Shown here: piece after piece, positions 53,537 to 63,211 of the stretch
How the letters are laid out: each line of letters begins with the position of its first letter
Numbering within the stretch: position 1 is the first letter of the stretch
DNA from: Flavobacterium sp. 11
GTDB taxonomy: Bacteria; Bacteroidota; Bacteroidia; Flavobacteriales; Flavobacteriaceae
Direction: 5' to 3'
Length of the DNA stretch: 64,000 nucleotides
Assembly (NCBI RefSeq): GCF_002754315.1
Contig: NZ_PEFE01000001.1
Location: 1,178,001-1,242,000, forward strand
Translations under genes and position numbers: made by a program
The notes under the pieces: model-generated
What the model was told of the DNA's origin: nothing
Databases searched by the model: none
What the model saw: the letters and a program-made list of their open reading frames with translations, nothing else

Positions 53537-54898
53537 TTAATCAACCCATTTGTAATAACGAGCGCCAATTAAATTTGGAATTTCATTTTCAATTCGGTCC
53601 AAAGTCCATTCGTTTTTAGGCGTTTGAATGCTGGTTTTTTGCTCCTTTTTATGTAGTTTGTTGTAGGTGTCAAAATCAATTTCGAAGCTTTTTTCTATTG
53701 TTTCAAAAAGATTGACACCAGCAATTGCTAATTTCCAGTCCGGTTGAATCGTTCCTTCAAAAACTTTCGATTTTGAACCACTTCCGTAGGCCAGAAAGCC
53801 AAATTTACTGCCGCTTATTTCTTTTTCAGTATCGTAAAAATGAGCCAAAGTTGATAGTAATCCCATGAAAATAGAACCTGTGTATAAATTTCCAATTAAT
53901 GAAGAAGCAATTTCTGCGGGCATTAATTTTTCGTTTACAAATTCCTTGTAGGCTTCTGATTTACTAATTTCTTTTAGTTTATTTTGGTATTCTGATGCGT
54001 CTTCATCACCGGAAACAATTGTATTGGATGCGTCCAAAGCATATATTTCAGATAGCATTCGGCGTCCCTGAAAAGCATAAGGCAAATGCATGACGATGCT
54101 TTTCCAGGAATCGTAAACAGTTTCGGTGGTGTTTTTTAATTTTTTGAATGAAAAATACGCATCTCTGGTTCTGTCCATGTAACATTGATTCGAATATTGT
54201 CCGTCAAAAACAGGTTGGTCTTTGTGAATTTCAACTTCACTTTCTAAGTTTTCAAACCATGGTTCGTTAGTTGAATTTCCAGTAATTGCTGTTTTCGAAA
54301 TCGTTCGGTACGGTTTGAAAAAGTCAAAAACTCCTTTTGTGCTGGTTGCCCAATTGTTTTCGAAAGCAATGATTCTTGGATTTGCAGTAATCAACATTGC
54401 CAAAGCTCCGGCGCCTTGCGTGTATTCTCCGGTAGAGTTTAAATCGTATTTTGCAAAATCAGTTGTGACAACAATTGCTTTTTTTGTTGGATTCAATTGT
54501 ATAAAATCAATACAGTTTTGCATGGCATCAACTCCGCCAATACAGGCAAATGTAAAATCAACCACATCGCATTCTGATAAAGTGTCTTCTCCAAATTTTT
54601 GTTCCATCAATGCAATCAAAAATGAGCTTATTGGTTTTGAGCTGTCAATAGCGCTTTCTGTTCCTATATAAATTCGGGTGATTTCATTGAGGTTGATGTT
54701 GTTGTCTGAGATTAATTTTGTTAATGCATTGGCGCCAAAAACAACTGTATCTTGATGTGTGTCCGGCAATGTCATTTTGATTAAACCCAGTCCTTTTTCT
54801 AGTTTTTCGGGTTCGATATTTCTGGCTTTTGCCAAAGTGTTTATAGGTAAATGTATTTTTGCAACATCAAAAGAGATGGCGTCAATTCCTGTTTTCAT
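53537..54898 (-). CDS. mvaS: Hydroxymethylglutaryl-CoA synthase
   Basis: 453 residues of the thiolase fold, mevalonate pathway. IDAISFDVAKIHLPINTLAK is the typical start, YIGTESAIDSSKPISSFLI contains the catalytic Glu region, and the nucleophile Cys is in DFTFACIGGVDAMQN. HLPYAFQGRRMLSEI gives the His, and GNLYTGSIFMGLLSTL is the C-terminal motif. It makes HMG-CoA from acetyl-CoA and acetoacetyl-CoA for isoprenoid synthesis, which flavobacteria run through mevalonate. Other pathway genes are not in the window. Confidence 0.93.
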   Translation of the reverse strand: MKTGIDAISFDVAKIHLPINTLAKARNIEPEKLEKGLGLIKMTLPDTHQDTVVFGANALTKLISDNNINLNEITRIYIGTESAIDSSKPISSFLIALMEQKFGEDTLSECDVVDFTFACIGGVDAMQNCIDFIQLNPTKKAIVVTTDFAKYDLNSTGEYTQGAGALAMLITANPRIIAFENNWATSTKGVFDFFKPYRTISKTAITGNSTNEPWFENLESEVEIHKDQPVFDGQYSNQCYMDRTRDAYFSFKKLKNTTETVYDSWKSIVMHLPYAFQGRRMLSEIYALDASNTIVSGDEDASEYQNKLKEISKSEAYKEFVNEKLMPAEIASSLIGNLYTGSIFMGLLSTLAHFYDTEKEISGSKFGFLAYGSGSKSKVFEGTIQPDWKLAIAGVNLFETIEKSFEIDFDTYNKLHKKEQKTSIQTPKNEWTLDRIENEIPNLIGARYYKWVD

Positions 54899-55204
54899 TC
54901 TTCAATTTTTAACGTGTAAAGTTAAAAACGCATTGTCTCGATACAATTATTTTAGGGACATAAAATCATCGTGCTGGGTGTTTTTATTGATTTGGAAATA
55001 AAGAACAATAAAAATTATTGAATTAGTAATTTCGAGCTGTTTGAGGACTGGTTTTCGGTCAATTTCGTGGCGTATTATTTAAGATTTTTTTCTTTTTTGT
55101 TTAACTGTTTTTCGGGCTGTTTTTGGATTTATGTTTGATATTTAAGGATTTCTTGATATTTTGTGTAAAACACTTTAAAATCATTATAAATAACAGCGAA
55201 AAGG
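54899..55204. other. Long intergenic region before sdhC
   Basis: About 300 bp of A/T-rich sequence with no convincing gene. It must hold the mvaS promoter on the minus strand and any sdh control sites. No riboswitch or known RNA is recognised. Confidence 0.4.
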
Positions 55205-55235
55205 TTGTAGTTACTGTCTAATTGCTTTATTTTTG
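55205..55235 (+). promoter_or_regulatory. Promoter of the sdhCAB operon
   Basis: TTG (55205-55207), 20-nt spacer, TATTTTTG (55228-55235), 32 nt before the sdhC start codon. Confidence 0.7.
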
Positions 55236-55267
55236 TAGAATTTTTTAAAACAAATTATATAAATCTT

Positions 55268-55933
55268 ATGGCAAAATCTGCATTATTGAAATCGTCAATA
55301 GCAAAAAAAGTAGCTATGGCACTTTCAGGACTTTTTTTGATGTTGTTTCTAGCACAGCATTTTTTTATCAATATGACATCGGTTTTTAGTTCCGATACTT
55401 TTAATTCGATTTCTCATTTTATGGGAAATAATCCATTAGTTCAATTCGTAATACAACCTATTTTGATTGTAGGAGTGGTTTTTCACTTTATCATGGGTTT
55501 TGTTTTGGATTTCAAAAACAGAAGTGCCAGACCAATTGCATATGCAAAGAACAACGGAGCGGCAAATTCTTCTTGGGCATCAAGAAACATGATTATTTCC
55601 GGTTCAGTTATTTTAGCATTTTTGGCATTGCATTTTTACGATTTTTGGGTTCCTGAAATGGTGTACAAATATGTAGATGTTAGTCCATTGGATGAAACAA
55701 GGTATTTTCATGAGCTAGTGGCCAAATTTGAAAGTCCAGTTCGTACAGGATTGTATATCTTGTCTTTTGTATTGTTAGCGGTACACTTAAACCATGGATT
55801 TAGTTCTTCTTTTCAATCAGTAGGATTTAATAATAAATATTCTAAAGGATTGAAAAATTTCGGATTAGGATTTGCTTATGTGGTTCCTTTCGGATTTATT
55901 TTTATTGCGCTTTTTCATCATTTCAATCATTAA
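55268..55933 (+). CDS. sdhC: Succinate dehydrogenase cytochrome b subunit
   Basis: 221 residues with five predicted transmembrane helices (from VAMALSGLFLMLFLAQHFFI to LGFAYVVPFGFIFIALFHH). Conserved histidines in AQHFFIN, SHFMGN, VVFHFIMG, LALHFYDF and VHLNHGF are haem ligands of a type B, di-haem, single-anchor subunit, as in Bacteroidota and epsilon-proteobacterial enzymes. It anchors SdhAB to the inner membrane and passes electrons to menaquinone. First gene of sdhCAB; sdhA follows after 12 bp. Confidence 0.95.
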   Translation: MAKSALLKSSIAKKVAMALSGLFLMLFLAQHFFINMTSVFSSDTFNSISHFMGNNPLVQFVIQPILIVGVVFHFIMGFVLDFKNRSARPIAYAKNNGAANSSWASRNMIISGSVILAFLALHFYDFWVPEMVYKYVDVSPLDETRYFHELVAKFESPVRTGLYILSFVLLAVHLNHGFSSSFQSVGFNNKYSKGLKNFGLGFAYVVPFGFIFIALFHHFNH

Positions 55934-55945
55934 TATTCAATTATA

Positions 55946-57946
55946 ATGGCATTAGATTCAAAAATTCCGAATGGTCCAATTGCGGACAAATGGACAAATT
56001 ATAAAGATCATATTAATTTAGTAAACCCTGCTAACAAACGTAATTTAGATGTAATTATAGTTGGTACAGGTCTTGCTGGAGGTTCTGCTGCTGCAACTTT
56101 AGCAGAATTAGGATATAACGTAAAAGCTTTTTGCTTTCAAGATTCACCACGTCGTGCACACTCAATTGCTGCACAAGGGGGAATTAACGCTGCAAAAAAT
56201 TATAAAGGAGACGGAGACTCTGTTCACAGATTGTTTTATGATACTGTAAAAGGTGGAGATTACCGTGCTCGTGAGGCTAACGTACACCGTTTGGCTGAAG
56301 TTTCGTCTAATATTATTGACCAATGTGTGGCACAAGGTGTTCCATTGGCTCGTGAATATGGAGGATTGTTAGACAATCGTTCTTTTGGAGGAACTTTGGT
56401 TTCTCGTACTTTTTATGCACAGGGACAAACAGGCCAACAATTGCTTTTGGGTGCTTACTCAGCAATGAACCGTCAAATAGGTCGTGGAAAAGTAAAAATG
56501 TACAACCGTCACGAAATGTTGGATTTAGTAGTCGTAAACGGAAAAGCAAGAGGAATTATCGCTCGTAACTTAGTTACCGGAGAAATAGAAAGACACTCTG
56601 CTCATGCTGTTGTTATTGCTTCTGGAGGATACGGAAACGTTTTCTTCTTGTCAACCAATGCAATGGGATCTAATGCTACTGCAGCTTGGAAAATCCACAA
56701 AAAAGGGGCTTTCTTCGCAAATCCTTGCTACACACAAATTCACCCAACTTGTATTCCAGTCTCTGGAGAACACCAATCGAAATTGACATTAATGTCAGAA
56801 TCATTGCGTAATGATGGGCGTATCTGGGTTCCTGCAAAATTAGAAGATGCGCAAGCTATTCGTGAAGGAAAGAAAAAAGCAACCGATTTATCAGAAGCGG
56901 AAAGAGATTATTTCTTAGAAAGAAGGTATCCTGCTTTTGGTAACTTAGTGCCTCGTGATGTAGCTTCTCGTGCTGCCAAAGAAAGATGTGATGCTGGTTT
57001 TGGAGTAAACAAAACAGGAGAAGCAGTTTATTTGGATTTTGCCGCAGCTATTCAACGTTACGGAAATGAGCAAGCTTATGTAAAAGGATTGGATACTAAG
57101 GACACTAAATTAGTAACTAAATTAGGTACTGAACTTGTAAAAAGTAAATACGGGAACTTGTTCCAAATGTATTATAAAATTGTAGATGAGGATCCTTATA
57201 CTTCTCCAATGATGATTTACCCTGCGGTACATTATACAATGGGAGGTACTTGGGTTGATTATAACTTACAAACTACAATTCCGGGTTGTTTCTCTATTGG
57301 GGAATCAAACTTCTCAGATCACGGAGCTAACCGTTTAGGAGCTTCGGCTTTGATGCAAGGTTTAGCTGATGGCTATTTTGTATTGCCTTATACAATAGGT
57401 GATTATTTAGCTCCAGATATTAAAATGGGAACAATTTCTACAGATTTACCTGAGTTCGTAGCTGCTGAGAAAGCGGTTAAAGACCAGATTGATAAATTCA
57501 TGAACAATAACGGAACACATTCAGTTGACTATTTTCATAAGAAATTAGGAAAAATTATGTGGGACAAAGTTGGAATGGCTCGTAATGAAAAAGGACTTAA
57601 TGAAGCAATTGTAGAAATTGCTGCTTTACGTGAAGAGTTTTACAAAGATGTTAAAGTTCCTGGAACGGATAAAGGTTTCAATCAAGAATTGGAAAAAGCG
57701 ACTCGTGTTGCCGATTTCCTTGAATTGGGTGAATTGTTCGCTAAAGATGCCTTACATCGTAACGAATCTTGTGGAGGACATTTCCGTGAAGAATACCAAA
57801 CCGAAGAAGGTGAAGCGCAACGTGACGATGAAAATTTCGCTTACGTGGCAGCATGGGAATACACAGGAAAACCAAGTGAAGCTGTTTTGCATAAAGAGCC
57901 GTTGGTATTTGATAACGTGAAATTAGTTCAAAGAAGTTATAAATAA
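55946..57946 (+). CDS. sdhA: Succinate dehydrogenase flavoprotein subunit
   Basis: 666 residues. FAD-binding [20 protein letters not shown], the covalent-FAD motif [15 protein letters not shown] (with the His), the active-site HPTCIPVSG, and SFFS-like [20 protein letters not shown] with the catalytic Arg all present. The C-terminal helical domain is complete ([20 protein letters not shown]). It oxidises succinate to fumarate in the TCA cycle and respiratory chain. Length fits the Bacteroidota type. Confidence 0.97.
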   Translation: MALDSKIPNGPIADKWTNYKDHINLVNPANKRNLDVIIVGTGLAGGSAAATLAELGYNVKAFCFQDSPRRAHSIAAQGGINAAKNYKGDGDSVHRLFYDTVKGGDYRAREANVHRLAEVSSNIIDQCVAQGVPLAREYGGLLDNRSFGGTLVSRTFYAQGQTGQQLLLGAYSAMNRQIGRGKVKMYNRHEMLDLVVVNGKARGIIARNLVTGEIERHSAHAVVIASGGYGNVFFLSTNAMGSNATAAWKIHKKGAFFANPCYTQIHPTCIPVSGEHQSKLTLMSESLRNDGRIWVPAKLEDAQAIREGKKKATDLSEAERDYFLERRYPAFGNLVPRDVASRAAKERCDAGFGVNKTGEAVYLDFAAAIQRYGNEQAYVKGLDTKDTKLVTKLGTELVKSKYGNLFQMYYKIVDEDPYTSPMMIYPAVHYTMGGTWVDYNLQTTIPGCFSIGESNFSDHGANRLGASALMQGLADGYFVLPYTIGDYLAPDIKMGTISTDLPEFVAAEKAVKDQIDKFMNNNGTHSVDYFHKKLGKIMWDKVGMARNEKGLNEAIVEIAALREEFYKDVKVPGTDKGFNQELEKATRVADFLELGELFAKDALHRNESCGGHFREEYQTEEGEAQRDDENFAYVAAWEYTGKPSEAVLHKEPLVFDNVKLVQRSYK

Positions 57947-57989
57947 TAGTCTATTGTCTAACGTCTAAAAGTCAAATGGCTCAATGTCA

Positions 57990-58014
57990 ATCGACTTTCG
58001 ACTTTCGACTTTAT
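57990..58014 (+). repeat. Short tandem TCGACTT repeat before sdhB
   Basis: Three direct copies of a 7-bp unit (TCGACTT) about 20 nt upstream of the sdhB start codon, preceded by repetitive GTCTAA/GTCAAA words. Function unknown; it could alter spacing and translation of sdhB. Confidence 0.6.
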
Positions 58015-58032
58015 GATTTTCAAACTAAAAAT

Positions 58033-58779
58033 ATGAAACTTACATTAAAAATATGGCGTCAGAAAAATGCCGCTGCAGAAGGAAAAATAGTTGAATATCC
58101 GATAGATCATATTGAACCAGACATGTCGTTTCTTGAAATGCTTGACATTTTGAATGACGAACTAATCATGAAAGGGGATGAGCCAGTTGCATTTGATCAC
58201 GATTGTCGCGAAGGAATTTGCGGAATGTGTTCTTTGTACATCAATGGTGAAGCTCACGGACCGGACAGAGGTGTTACAACGTGTCAATTGCACATGAGAA
58301 TGTTCAAGGATGGTGATACTATTTTTATCGAGCCATTCAGAGCTAAAGCTTTTCCTGTAATTAAAGATTTAGTTGTTGACAGAAGTTCTTTTGACAGAAT
58401 TCAACATGCGGGAGGATTTATATCTGTAAATACATCTGGAAATACAATTGATGCAAACACAATTCCAATTAACAAGAAAGATGCTGATACTGCTTTTGAT
58501 TCAGCTGCTTGTATCGGTTGTGGAGCTTGTGTAGCGAGTTGTAAAAACTCATCGGCAATGTTATTTGTTGCTGCAAAAGTATCTCAATATGCTTTATTAC
58601 CACAAGGACGAATTGAAGCTACCGACAGGGTTTTAAATATGGTTAGTCAAATGGATGCCGAAGGTTTTGGTAACTGTACCAATACTGGAGCTTGTGAAGT
58701 AGAATGTCCAAAAGGAATTTCTCTTGAAAATATTGCTCGTATGAACAGAGAGTATATGTCAGCAAGTTTGAAAGGATAA
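58033..58779 (+). CDS. sdhB: Succinate dehydrogenase iron-sulfur subunit
   Basis: 248 residues from ATG giving [12 protein letters not shown]; the frame opens 19 codons earlier (57976), but that stretch is built on the TCGACTT repeat and is not family-like. The [2Fe-2S] ligands lie in [11 protein letters not shown] and CQLHM; the [4Fe-4S] and [3Fe-4S] ligands lie in [14 protein letters not shown] and [14 protein letters not shown]. It relays electrons from SdhA to SdhC. The gap of 86 bp after sdhA is unusually wide for an operon. Confidence 0.96.
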   Translation: MKLTLKIWRQKNAAAEGKIVEYPIDHIEPDMSFLEMLDILNDELIMKGDEPVAFDHDCREGICGMCSLYINGEAHGPDRGVTTCQLHMRMFKDGDTIFIEPFRAKAFPVIKDLVVDRSSFDRIQHAGGFISVNTSGNTIDANTIPINKKDADTAFDSAACIGCGACVASCKNSSAMLFVAAKVSQYALLPQGRIEATDRVLNMVSQMDAEGFGNCTNTGACEVECPKGISLENIARMNREYMSASLKG

Positions 58780-58828
58780 TAAGCTAGTCTTAAGGTCCAA
58801 ACTCTAAGGCCGAAAGATTAAAAAAAAA

Positions 58829-58859
58829 AACGCATTCATTAAGTTGAATGCGTTTTTTT
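58829..58859. terminator. Bidirectional terminator after sdhB
   Basis: AACGCATTCA / TGAATGCGTT with A and T runs. Confidence 0.9.
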
Positions 58860-58888
58860 ATGACTAAATGTTAGGTTTCAGCATTTTT

Positions 58889-59452
58889 TTAGTCTTTCCA
58901 TCCCCAAGGTGCGGAAGGTGTTGGAACTGTTTTTGTAATGTCAAATTTTACGGTAAACAATCGGTCTGAACCGATACGTCTTAGGTTATAAGTAAAAGAA
59001 GTTTCGTCTAAAGTAATCCACCAGACATTTGCAGCGGCATTTGGGATTAAATCACAAGTTTGTTGATCTGCGGGGAAAAACTGAAGTGTAGATGAACCAG
59101 AATTAGAAGTTGTTCCGCCGTATTGTGTGACTTTATCCTCGGAACCATCTTCGTGGCGGTGGTCGTGTTTCAATTGAATACGGTCATTTTTGTATGATAA
59201 TACCCAAGTTCTGGATTTATCCTCTCCTACAAAAAACGGAATCCGAATCGTGTTTTCGTCACAATTGCGAATGTGCATTATTAGTTTTTTATCTCGAAAA
59301 GTGTCATTGGCAGCGCCTTCTTTTACTTCACCTTCAAATGATTTGCCGCATTGTTTTTGTAAATTTTCCCAAAATTGTTTAGCTCCTGATTTTTCTTGTC
59401 CAAAAATCAGAATAGAACATAACAGTGAGCAGACAAGAAGTATTTTTTTCAT
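58889..59452 (-). CDS. Secreted hypothetical protein
   Basis: 187 residues. Signal peptide (KKILLVCSLLCSILIFGQ) then a mature part with three Cys and two HDHRHEDGS-like histidine clusters (KHDHRHEDGSEDK). The end FTVKFDITKTVPTPSAPWGW shows a beta-sandwich-like pattern. I do not recognise the family; it resembles conserved small secreted proteins of flavobacteria. The histidine cluster could bind metal. Single gene between sdhB and the omega-amidase. Confidence 0.75.
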   Translation of the reverse strand: MKKILLVCSLLCSILIFGQEKSGAKQFWENLQKQCGKSFEGEVKEGAANDTFRDKKLIMHIRNCDENTIRIPFFVGEDKSRTWVLSYKNDRIQLKHDHRHEDGSEDKVTQYGGTTSNSGSSTLQFFPADQQTCDLIPNAAANVWWITLDETSFTYNLRRIGSDRLFTVKFDITKTVPTPSAPWGWKD

Positions 59453-59523
59453 AAAGTTGTTTTTTGCTAATATAATGAACTTATGGTATTGTGATATTTC
59501 TTATTTTTATAAAAAATAAAACA

Positions 59524-60294
59524 ATGCAAGTCATCCTTATCCAAGCTCCTTTAATTTGGGAGAATCCAAAGTTAAATCGCGATTATTTTGAGACCAAAAT
59601 AAATGAAATTGCTTCGGCAGTTGATTTAATTGTATTACCGGAAATGTTTACGAGCGGTTTTACAATGAGTCCTGAAAATGTAGCTGAAACAATGGAAGGG
59701 GAAACAATAACTTGGCTTAAAGGATTGGCGAAAGCCAGAAACTGTGCCATTACAGGAAGCTTAGTTATAGTGGAAAACGGAAATTTCTACAATCGATTAG
59801 TGTTTGTATTTCCTTCCGGAGAAATGCAATTTTATGATAAAAGGCATTTGTTTACTTTGGCTGGCGAAGACAAAGTCTATACAAGTGGGGACCAAAAAAT
59901 AGTGGTGGATTATTTGGGTTGGAAAATTTGCCCATTGATTTGTTATGATTTACGATTTCCTGCTTTTTCAAGAAATTCAGAGGATTATGACGTGTTGATT
60001 TATGTGGCAAGTTGGCCAAAAATCAGAACGAATGCTTGGGATGCTTTATTGAAAGCCCGAGCGATAGAGAACATGAGTTATGCGATTGGTGTGAATAGAA
60101 TAGGAACTGATGCGAATGATTATGAATATATTGGTCACTCGCAAGCAGTCGATTTTCTTGGAAACTATGTCTTGGCACCAGAAGAATCTGAAGGTTTATT
60201 TTCAGTGGTTTTAGACAAAGAAAAAATGCTGGAAACTAGACAAAAATTAGGTTTTTTGAACGACAGAGATGCTTTTGAAATAAAAAACAGGTAA
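59524..60294 (+). CDS. Omega-amidase (YafV-type nitrilase family)
   Basis: 256 residues from ATG giving MQVILIQAPLIWEN; 11 earlier codons (59491) are probably leader. The nitrilase triad is complete: Glu40 (LPEMFTSGF), Lys106 (YDKRHLF) and Cys140 (ICYDLRFP). These motifs fit the YafV branch, which hydrolyses alpha-ketoglutaramate and similar omega-amides. Cytosolic. Tail-to-tail with the lipoprotein gene, 2 bp apart. Confidence 0.9.
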   Translation: MQVILIQAPLIWENPKLNRDYFETKINEIASAVDLIVLPEMFTSGFTMSPENVAETMEGETITWLKGLAKARNCAITGSLVIVENGNFYNRLVFVFPSGEMQFYDKRHLFTLAGEDKVYTSGDQKIVVDYLGWKICPLICYDLRFPAFSRNSEDYDVLIYVASWPKIRTNAWDALLKARAIENMSYAIGVNRIGTDANDYEYIGHSQAVDFLGNYVLAPEESEGLFSVVLDKEKMLETRQKLGFLNDRDAFEIKNR

Positions 60295-60296
60295 TT

Positions 60297-61961
60297 TTAG
60301 TTTCGCTTATCGGTTTTCTTGTCTGTTTTCTTTTTAGGTTCAGGAATGTAAGGAATGCTCAAATCAAAAACTTGATTTACATCCCAATTAGCACGAACAT
60401 CAATTTCCTTGGAAAAATAAATCACTTCTTCGGCTTGGCGTTTTTCTAAAAAATTACCGGAATCCCATTCCTTATTTTTATTGGTGTCATAAATAGCACG
60501 TAATGTATAAAGCGCAGGTTCGATTAAATTAAATTCTAATGTGGTGTTTTTTTCGCTGTATTCAGTCGCTAAAACATCGCCTTTTAGATTCGTCAGTTCT
60601 ACAATGACAGGAAATTGTTTTACATTTTCCAATACCACTGTTAGATTTCCATAATCGGAGTTGTTTCTCGTATTTAGTTTATAGGTCAACGTATCATTCG
60701 ATTTTTCGAAAAAATCAGTTAACGCTCCAGGCAAAATTTCAAAAGTGTAATTTTCTGAGGGTTCCTTTTTAAAGTCAAAATACAATTTTTGATTAAATTC
60801 GTCATATTCAGTGGTAAAAGGCACTGCGGTTTTTGCATTATTGATTAAATTTATTTTAGAATTCTCAATGCGAATTAATGGAGTTGAGCTTTCTAAAGTA
60901 AAACGCTCTCGGGATTTTAAGTTCCCGATTTGTAAGGCAGAAATACTCAAAGTGTCTTTTTTCTGGTCTTTTATTTTAAAGGTGAAATTGGCTTCGTATT
61001 TGTCTTTGGCTACAGCCAAATTTAGCGAATCTACTTTGATGGGTTTGTACCAAACTTGAAGGGAATCCTTTTTTGGTAATTTAGTAATGATATTGGAAAG
61101 GACTTCCGTGTTGTTTTTTAAGATTAATTTTGGTCGGGCAGCAGCAGAATTTACAACGCCTTCATATCCTAAAAACAATCTGTTTCCAGATGCTTGAGTT
61201 GGTTTGAACGTTTTGAAAGGCAATATTTCCTTGAATAATTCTAACTCGTAAAGGGTGTCGTTTGGAATAGTGATAAACGCTTTGCTGAATCCAATTTTAT
61301 CCGTTTTTGGATTGTATTTGTTGTTGCTGTTGTAGTCTTTCATAGCCACAAGAAGATACTTTCCGGCTTTTAGATTCTCAAAACGAAAGGTCTTCAAGCT
61401 GTCTAAAGTATTGGTCACATATCTTGGGTTCTCATTATAGACTACTGAATCTTTAAAAGTATCATTCACGTCATAAAGCATAACCGAAACGAATGATTCT
61501 ACTTCTTTATCATAAGCGCTTTTTACAGTTCCGCCAAGGCTTAAAGAGTCAATATAATCGCCAGTTGAAAACACATATTTGAATTGATTTAACGGATTTC
61601 CTTCGTTATTGTCAGCGATACTTTGGCCAAAATTAAAGCTGTAAGTGGTATTAGGGTGTAATGTATCTTTGATTTTTATAGTAATCATTTTGCTTGGAGT
61701 GGTAGGCAGAATTGACGGTTCGTATTTCATTGGTGGTGAAATAATCAATTGCTTGTTAAGATTTTTGAGTTTAATGTTCTCGTCAAAAACTAGTTTGATC
61801 TCGTTTCCTTTGAAATTTTTGTTGAAATTTTCAGGAAAACTTACTTTTAAAACAGGGGCAATGGTATCTTTCAAACCGCCAGTGATGGAGCCTCTTTTTG
61901 CGCATCCAACAATAATTAAAAGCAATAAAAAGAAGGAGTATTTTAAATTGTTTTTCAACAT
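60297..61961 (-). CDS. Ig-like domain lipoprotein
   Basis: 554 residues. Lipobox IVGC (Cys20) after a hydrophobic leader makes it a lipoprotein. Residues 35-135 are a bacterial Ig-like (Big_5 type) domain: APVLKVSFPENFNKNFKGNE, PNTTYSFNFGQSIADNNEGN, FKYVFSTGDYIDSL. The rest is a chain of beta domains (KTFRFENLKAGKYLLVAMKD, YTLRAIYDTNKNKEWDSGNF). It is widely conserved in flavobacteria, probably outer-membrane bound, function unknown. The C-terminus is Lys-rich. Confidence 0.88.
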   Translation of the reverse strand: MLKNNLKYSFFLLLLIIVGCAKRGSITGGLKDTIAPVLKVSFPENFNKNFKGNEIKLVFDENIKLKNLNKQLIISPPMKYEPSILPTTPSKMITIKIKDTLHPNTTYSFNFGQSIADNNEGNPLNQFKYVFSTGDYIDSLSLGGTVKSAYDKEVESFVSVMLYDVNDTFKDSVVYNENPRYVTNTLDSLKTFRFENLKAGKYLLVAMKDYNSNNKYNPKTDKIGFSKAFITIPNDTLYELELFKEILPFKTFKPTQASGNRLFLGYEGVVNSAAARPKLILKNNTEVLSNIITKLPKKDSLQVWYKPIKVDSLNLAVAKDKYEANFTFKIKDQKKDTLSISALQIGNLKSRERFTLESSTPLIRIENSKINLINNAKTAVPFTTEYDEFNQKLYFDFKKEPSENYTFEILPGALTDFFEKSNDTLTYKLNTRNNSDYGNLTVVLENVKQFPVIVELTNLKGDVLATEYSEKNTTLEFNLIEPALYTLRAIYDTNKNKEWDSGNFLEKRQAEEVIYFSKEIDVRANWDVNQVFDLSIPYIPEPKKKTDKKTDKRN

Positions 61962-62171
61962 ATCAAATCATAATTAGAATCTACAAAATAACAATTATAA
62001 TTCATGCAATCGAAATTTTTTATAGAATTATTATGAGCGATTTAATTCCGCTTACTTTTTAGAATGCTTCCCTTTTTTTGTTTTTAATGTTTAATTTTAC
62101 ATCAAATAAGTTTTGTTACGGCTGGCTTACTGCTTAAATTTAAAACCAACGTTGAATTGATAGTATAAATA

Positions 62172-62573
62172 ATGAGAAAAATAGAACATATAGGGATTGC
62201 TGTTAAAGATTTAGAAGTATCAAATTTAGTTTTCGAAAAGCTCTTCGGTGCTCCGGCTTATAAATTTGAAGATGTAGAAACCGAAGGGGTGACAACTTCT
62301 TTTTTTATGAACGGACCCAATAAAATTGAACTCCTTGCTGCAACCAATCCAGAAAGTCCCATTGCCAAGTTTATAGAAAAAAAAGGAGAAGGGATTCATC
62401 ATATTGCTTTTGATGTTGAAGATATTGTTTCAGAAATAGCGCGTTTGAAAAAGGAAGGGTTTGTAGTCTTGAATGAAATTCCTAAAAAAGGAGCTGATAA
62501 TAAGTTAGTTGCATTTTTGCACCCAAAAAGCACTAATGGTGTTTTGATTGAATTGTGTCAGGAAATAAAATAA
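62172..62573 (+). CDS. mce: Methylmalonyl-CoA epimerase
   Basis: 133 residues, glyoxalase fold. Metal ligands: His6 (IEHIGIAV), His76/77 (GIHHIAFDV) and Glu127 (GVLIELCQ). It interconverts R- and S-methylmalonyl-CoA between propionyl-CoA carboxylase and mutase. Neither partner gene is nearby. Confidence 0.93.
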   Translation: MRKIEHIGIAVKDLEVSNLVFEKLFGAPAYKFEDVETEGVTTSFFMNGPNKIELLAATNPESPIAKFIEKKGEGIHHIAFDVEDIVSEIARLKKEGFVVLNEIPKKGADNKLVAFLHPKSTNGVLIELCQEIK

Positions 62574-62715
62574 TTTAAGTCCATATAAATGAGTAGTATT
62601 CTAATATTCAGTTGGTTTCTGTTTGAAATAAGTTAATAATTGAACTATATTAAAATCTAAGTCAAAAATATTTGGAGCAAATGAAAAATAGTAGTAATAT
62701 TGCACACTCTTAACC

Positions 62716-62789
62716 GGTCCTATAGCTCAGCTGGTTAGAGCACCTGACTCATAATCAGGTGGTCCCTGGTTCGAGCCCAGGTGGGACCA
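62716..62789 (+). tRNA. tRNA with CAU anticodon, probably tRNA-Ile2
   Basis: Full cloverleaf: acceptor GGTCCTA / TGGGACC, D-arm AGCTCAGCTGGTTAGAGC, anticodon stem CCTGA / TCAGG with loop CTCATAA (CAT at 62750-62752), T-arm CTGGTTCGAGCCCAG. CAU occurs in Met and lysidine-modified Ile2 tRNAs. The C4-G69 and C5-G68 pairs agree with the TilS determinants of Ile2, but elongator Met is not excluded. CCA is not encoded. Confidence 0.9.
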
Positions 62790-62790
62790 C

Positions 62791-62831
62791 AAAACCCTTT
62801 AAAACATTTGTTTTAAAGGGTTTTCTTTTTT
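62791..62831 (+). terminator. Terminator of the tRNA gene
   Basis: AAAACCCTTTAAAAC / GTTTTAAAGGGTTTT, loop ATTT, then T-rich. Confidence 0.9.
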
Positions 62832-62934
62832 ACTAAAAACCAAGTTGGACTAAAACACGTATCTTTGTTATGATGTTAGGGATAAGACTTTCTTATTTGT
62901 GATTTTATAGATTTTTTTATTTCAGTAAATTTAC

Positions 62935-62942
62935 TATTTTTG
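62935..62942 (+). promoter_or_regulatory. -7 box of the small Pro/Gly-rich gene
   Basis: TATTTTTG, exact consensus, 6 nt before the ATG at 62949. Confidence 0.5.
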
Positions 62943-62948
62943 AAGCCG

Positions 62949-63179
62949 ATGAAAATTGAGTCAAACAAATTTTATTTTTTAATCATTTTCCTTTTTGGGA
63001 TTATGGATGTTTTTGCTGGCCCTGGAGGTTCTGGTCCTCCTGCGCCGACGGCTAAAAAACCGCCACCACCACCTGGATTGTCTATTGATGAAAATAGTGT
63101 TATAATAATTGCAATTTCATTATTATTTGGAATTTATATCATTTACACCAATATATTAAAAACAAAAACCCCAATTTAA
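62949..63179 (+). CDS. Small membrane protein with Pro/Gly-rich linker
   Basis: 76 residues from the ATG (a TTG three codons earlier overlaps the promoter box). Signal peptide (FYFLIIFLFGIMDVFAG), a GPGGSGPPAP linker, KKPPPPPGLSIDEN and a C-terminal transmembrane segment (VIIIAISLLFGIYIIYT). Tiny proteins with a PPPPPG-ID motif before a final membrane segment are common in Bacteroidota and have no known function. The terminator stem overlaps the last codons. Confidence 0.7.
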   Translation: MKIESNKFYFLIIFLFGIMDVFAGPGGSGPPAPTAKKPPPPPGLSIDENSVIIIAISLLFGIYIIYTNILKTKTPI

Positions 63180-63197
63180 ATTGGGGTTTTTGTTTTT
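63158..63197. terminator. Bidirectional terminator (small gene / riboflavin synthase)
   Basis: Perfect 20-bp inverted repeat AAAAACAAAAACCCCAATTT and complement with essentially no loop; overlaps the 3' end of the small gene. Confidence 0.85.
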
Positions 63198-63211
63198 AGT
63201 ATGGTTACGAG

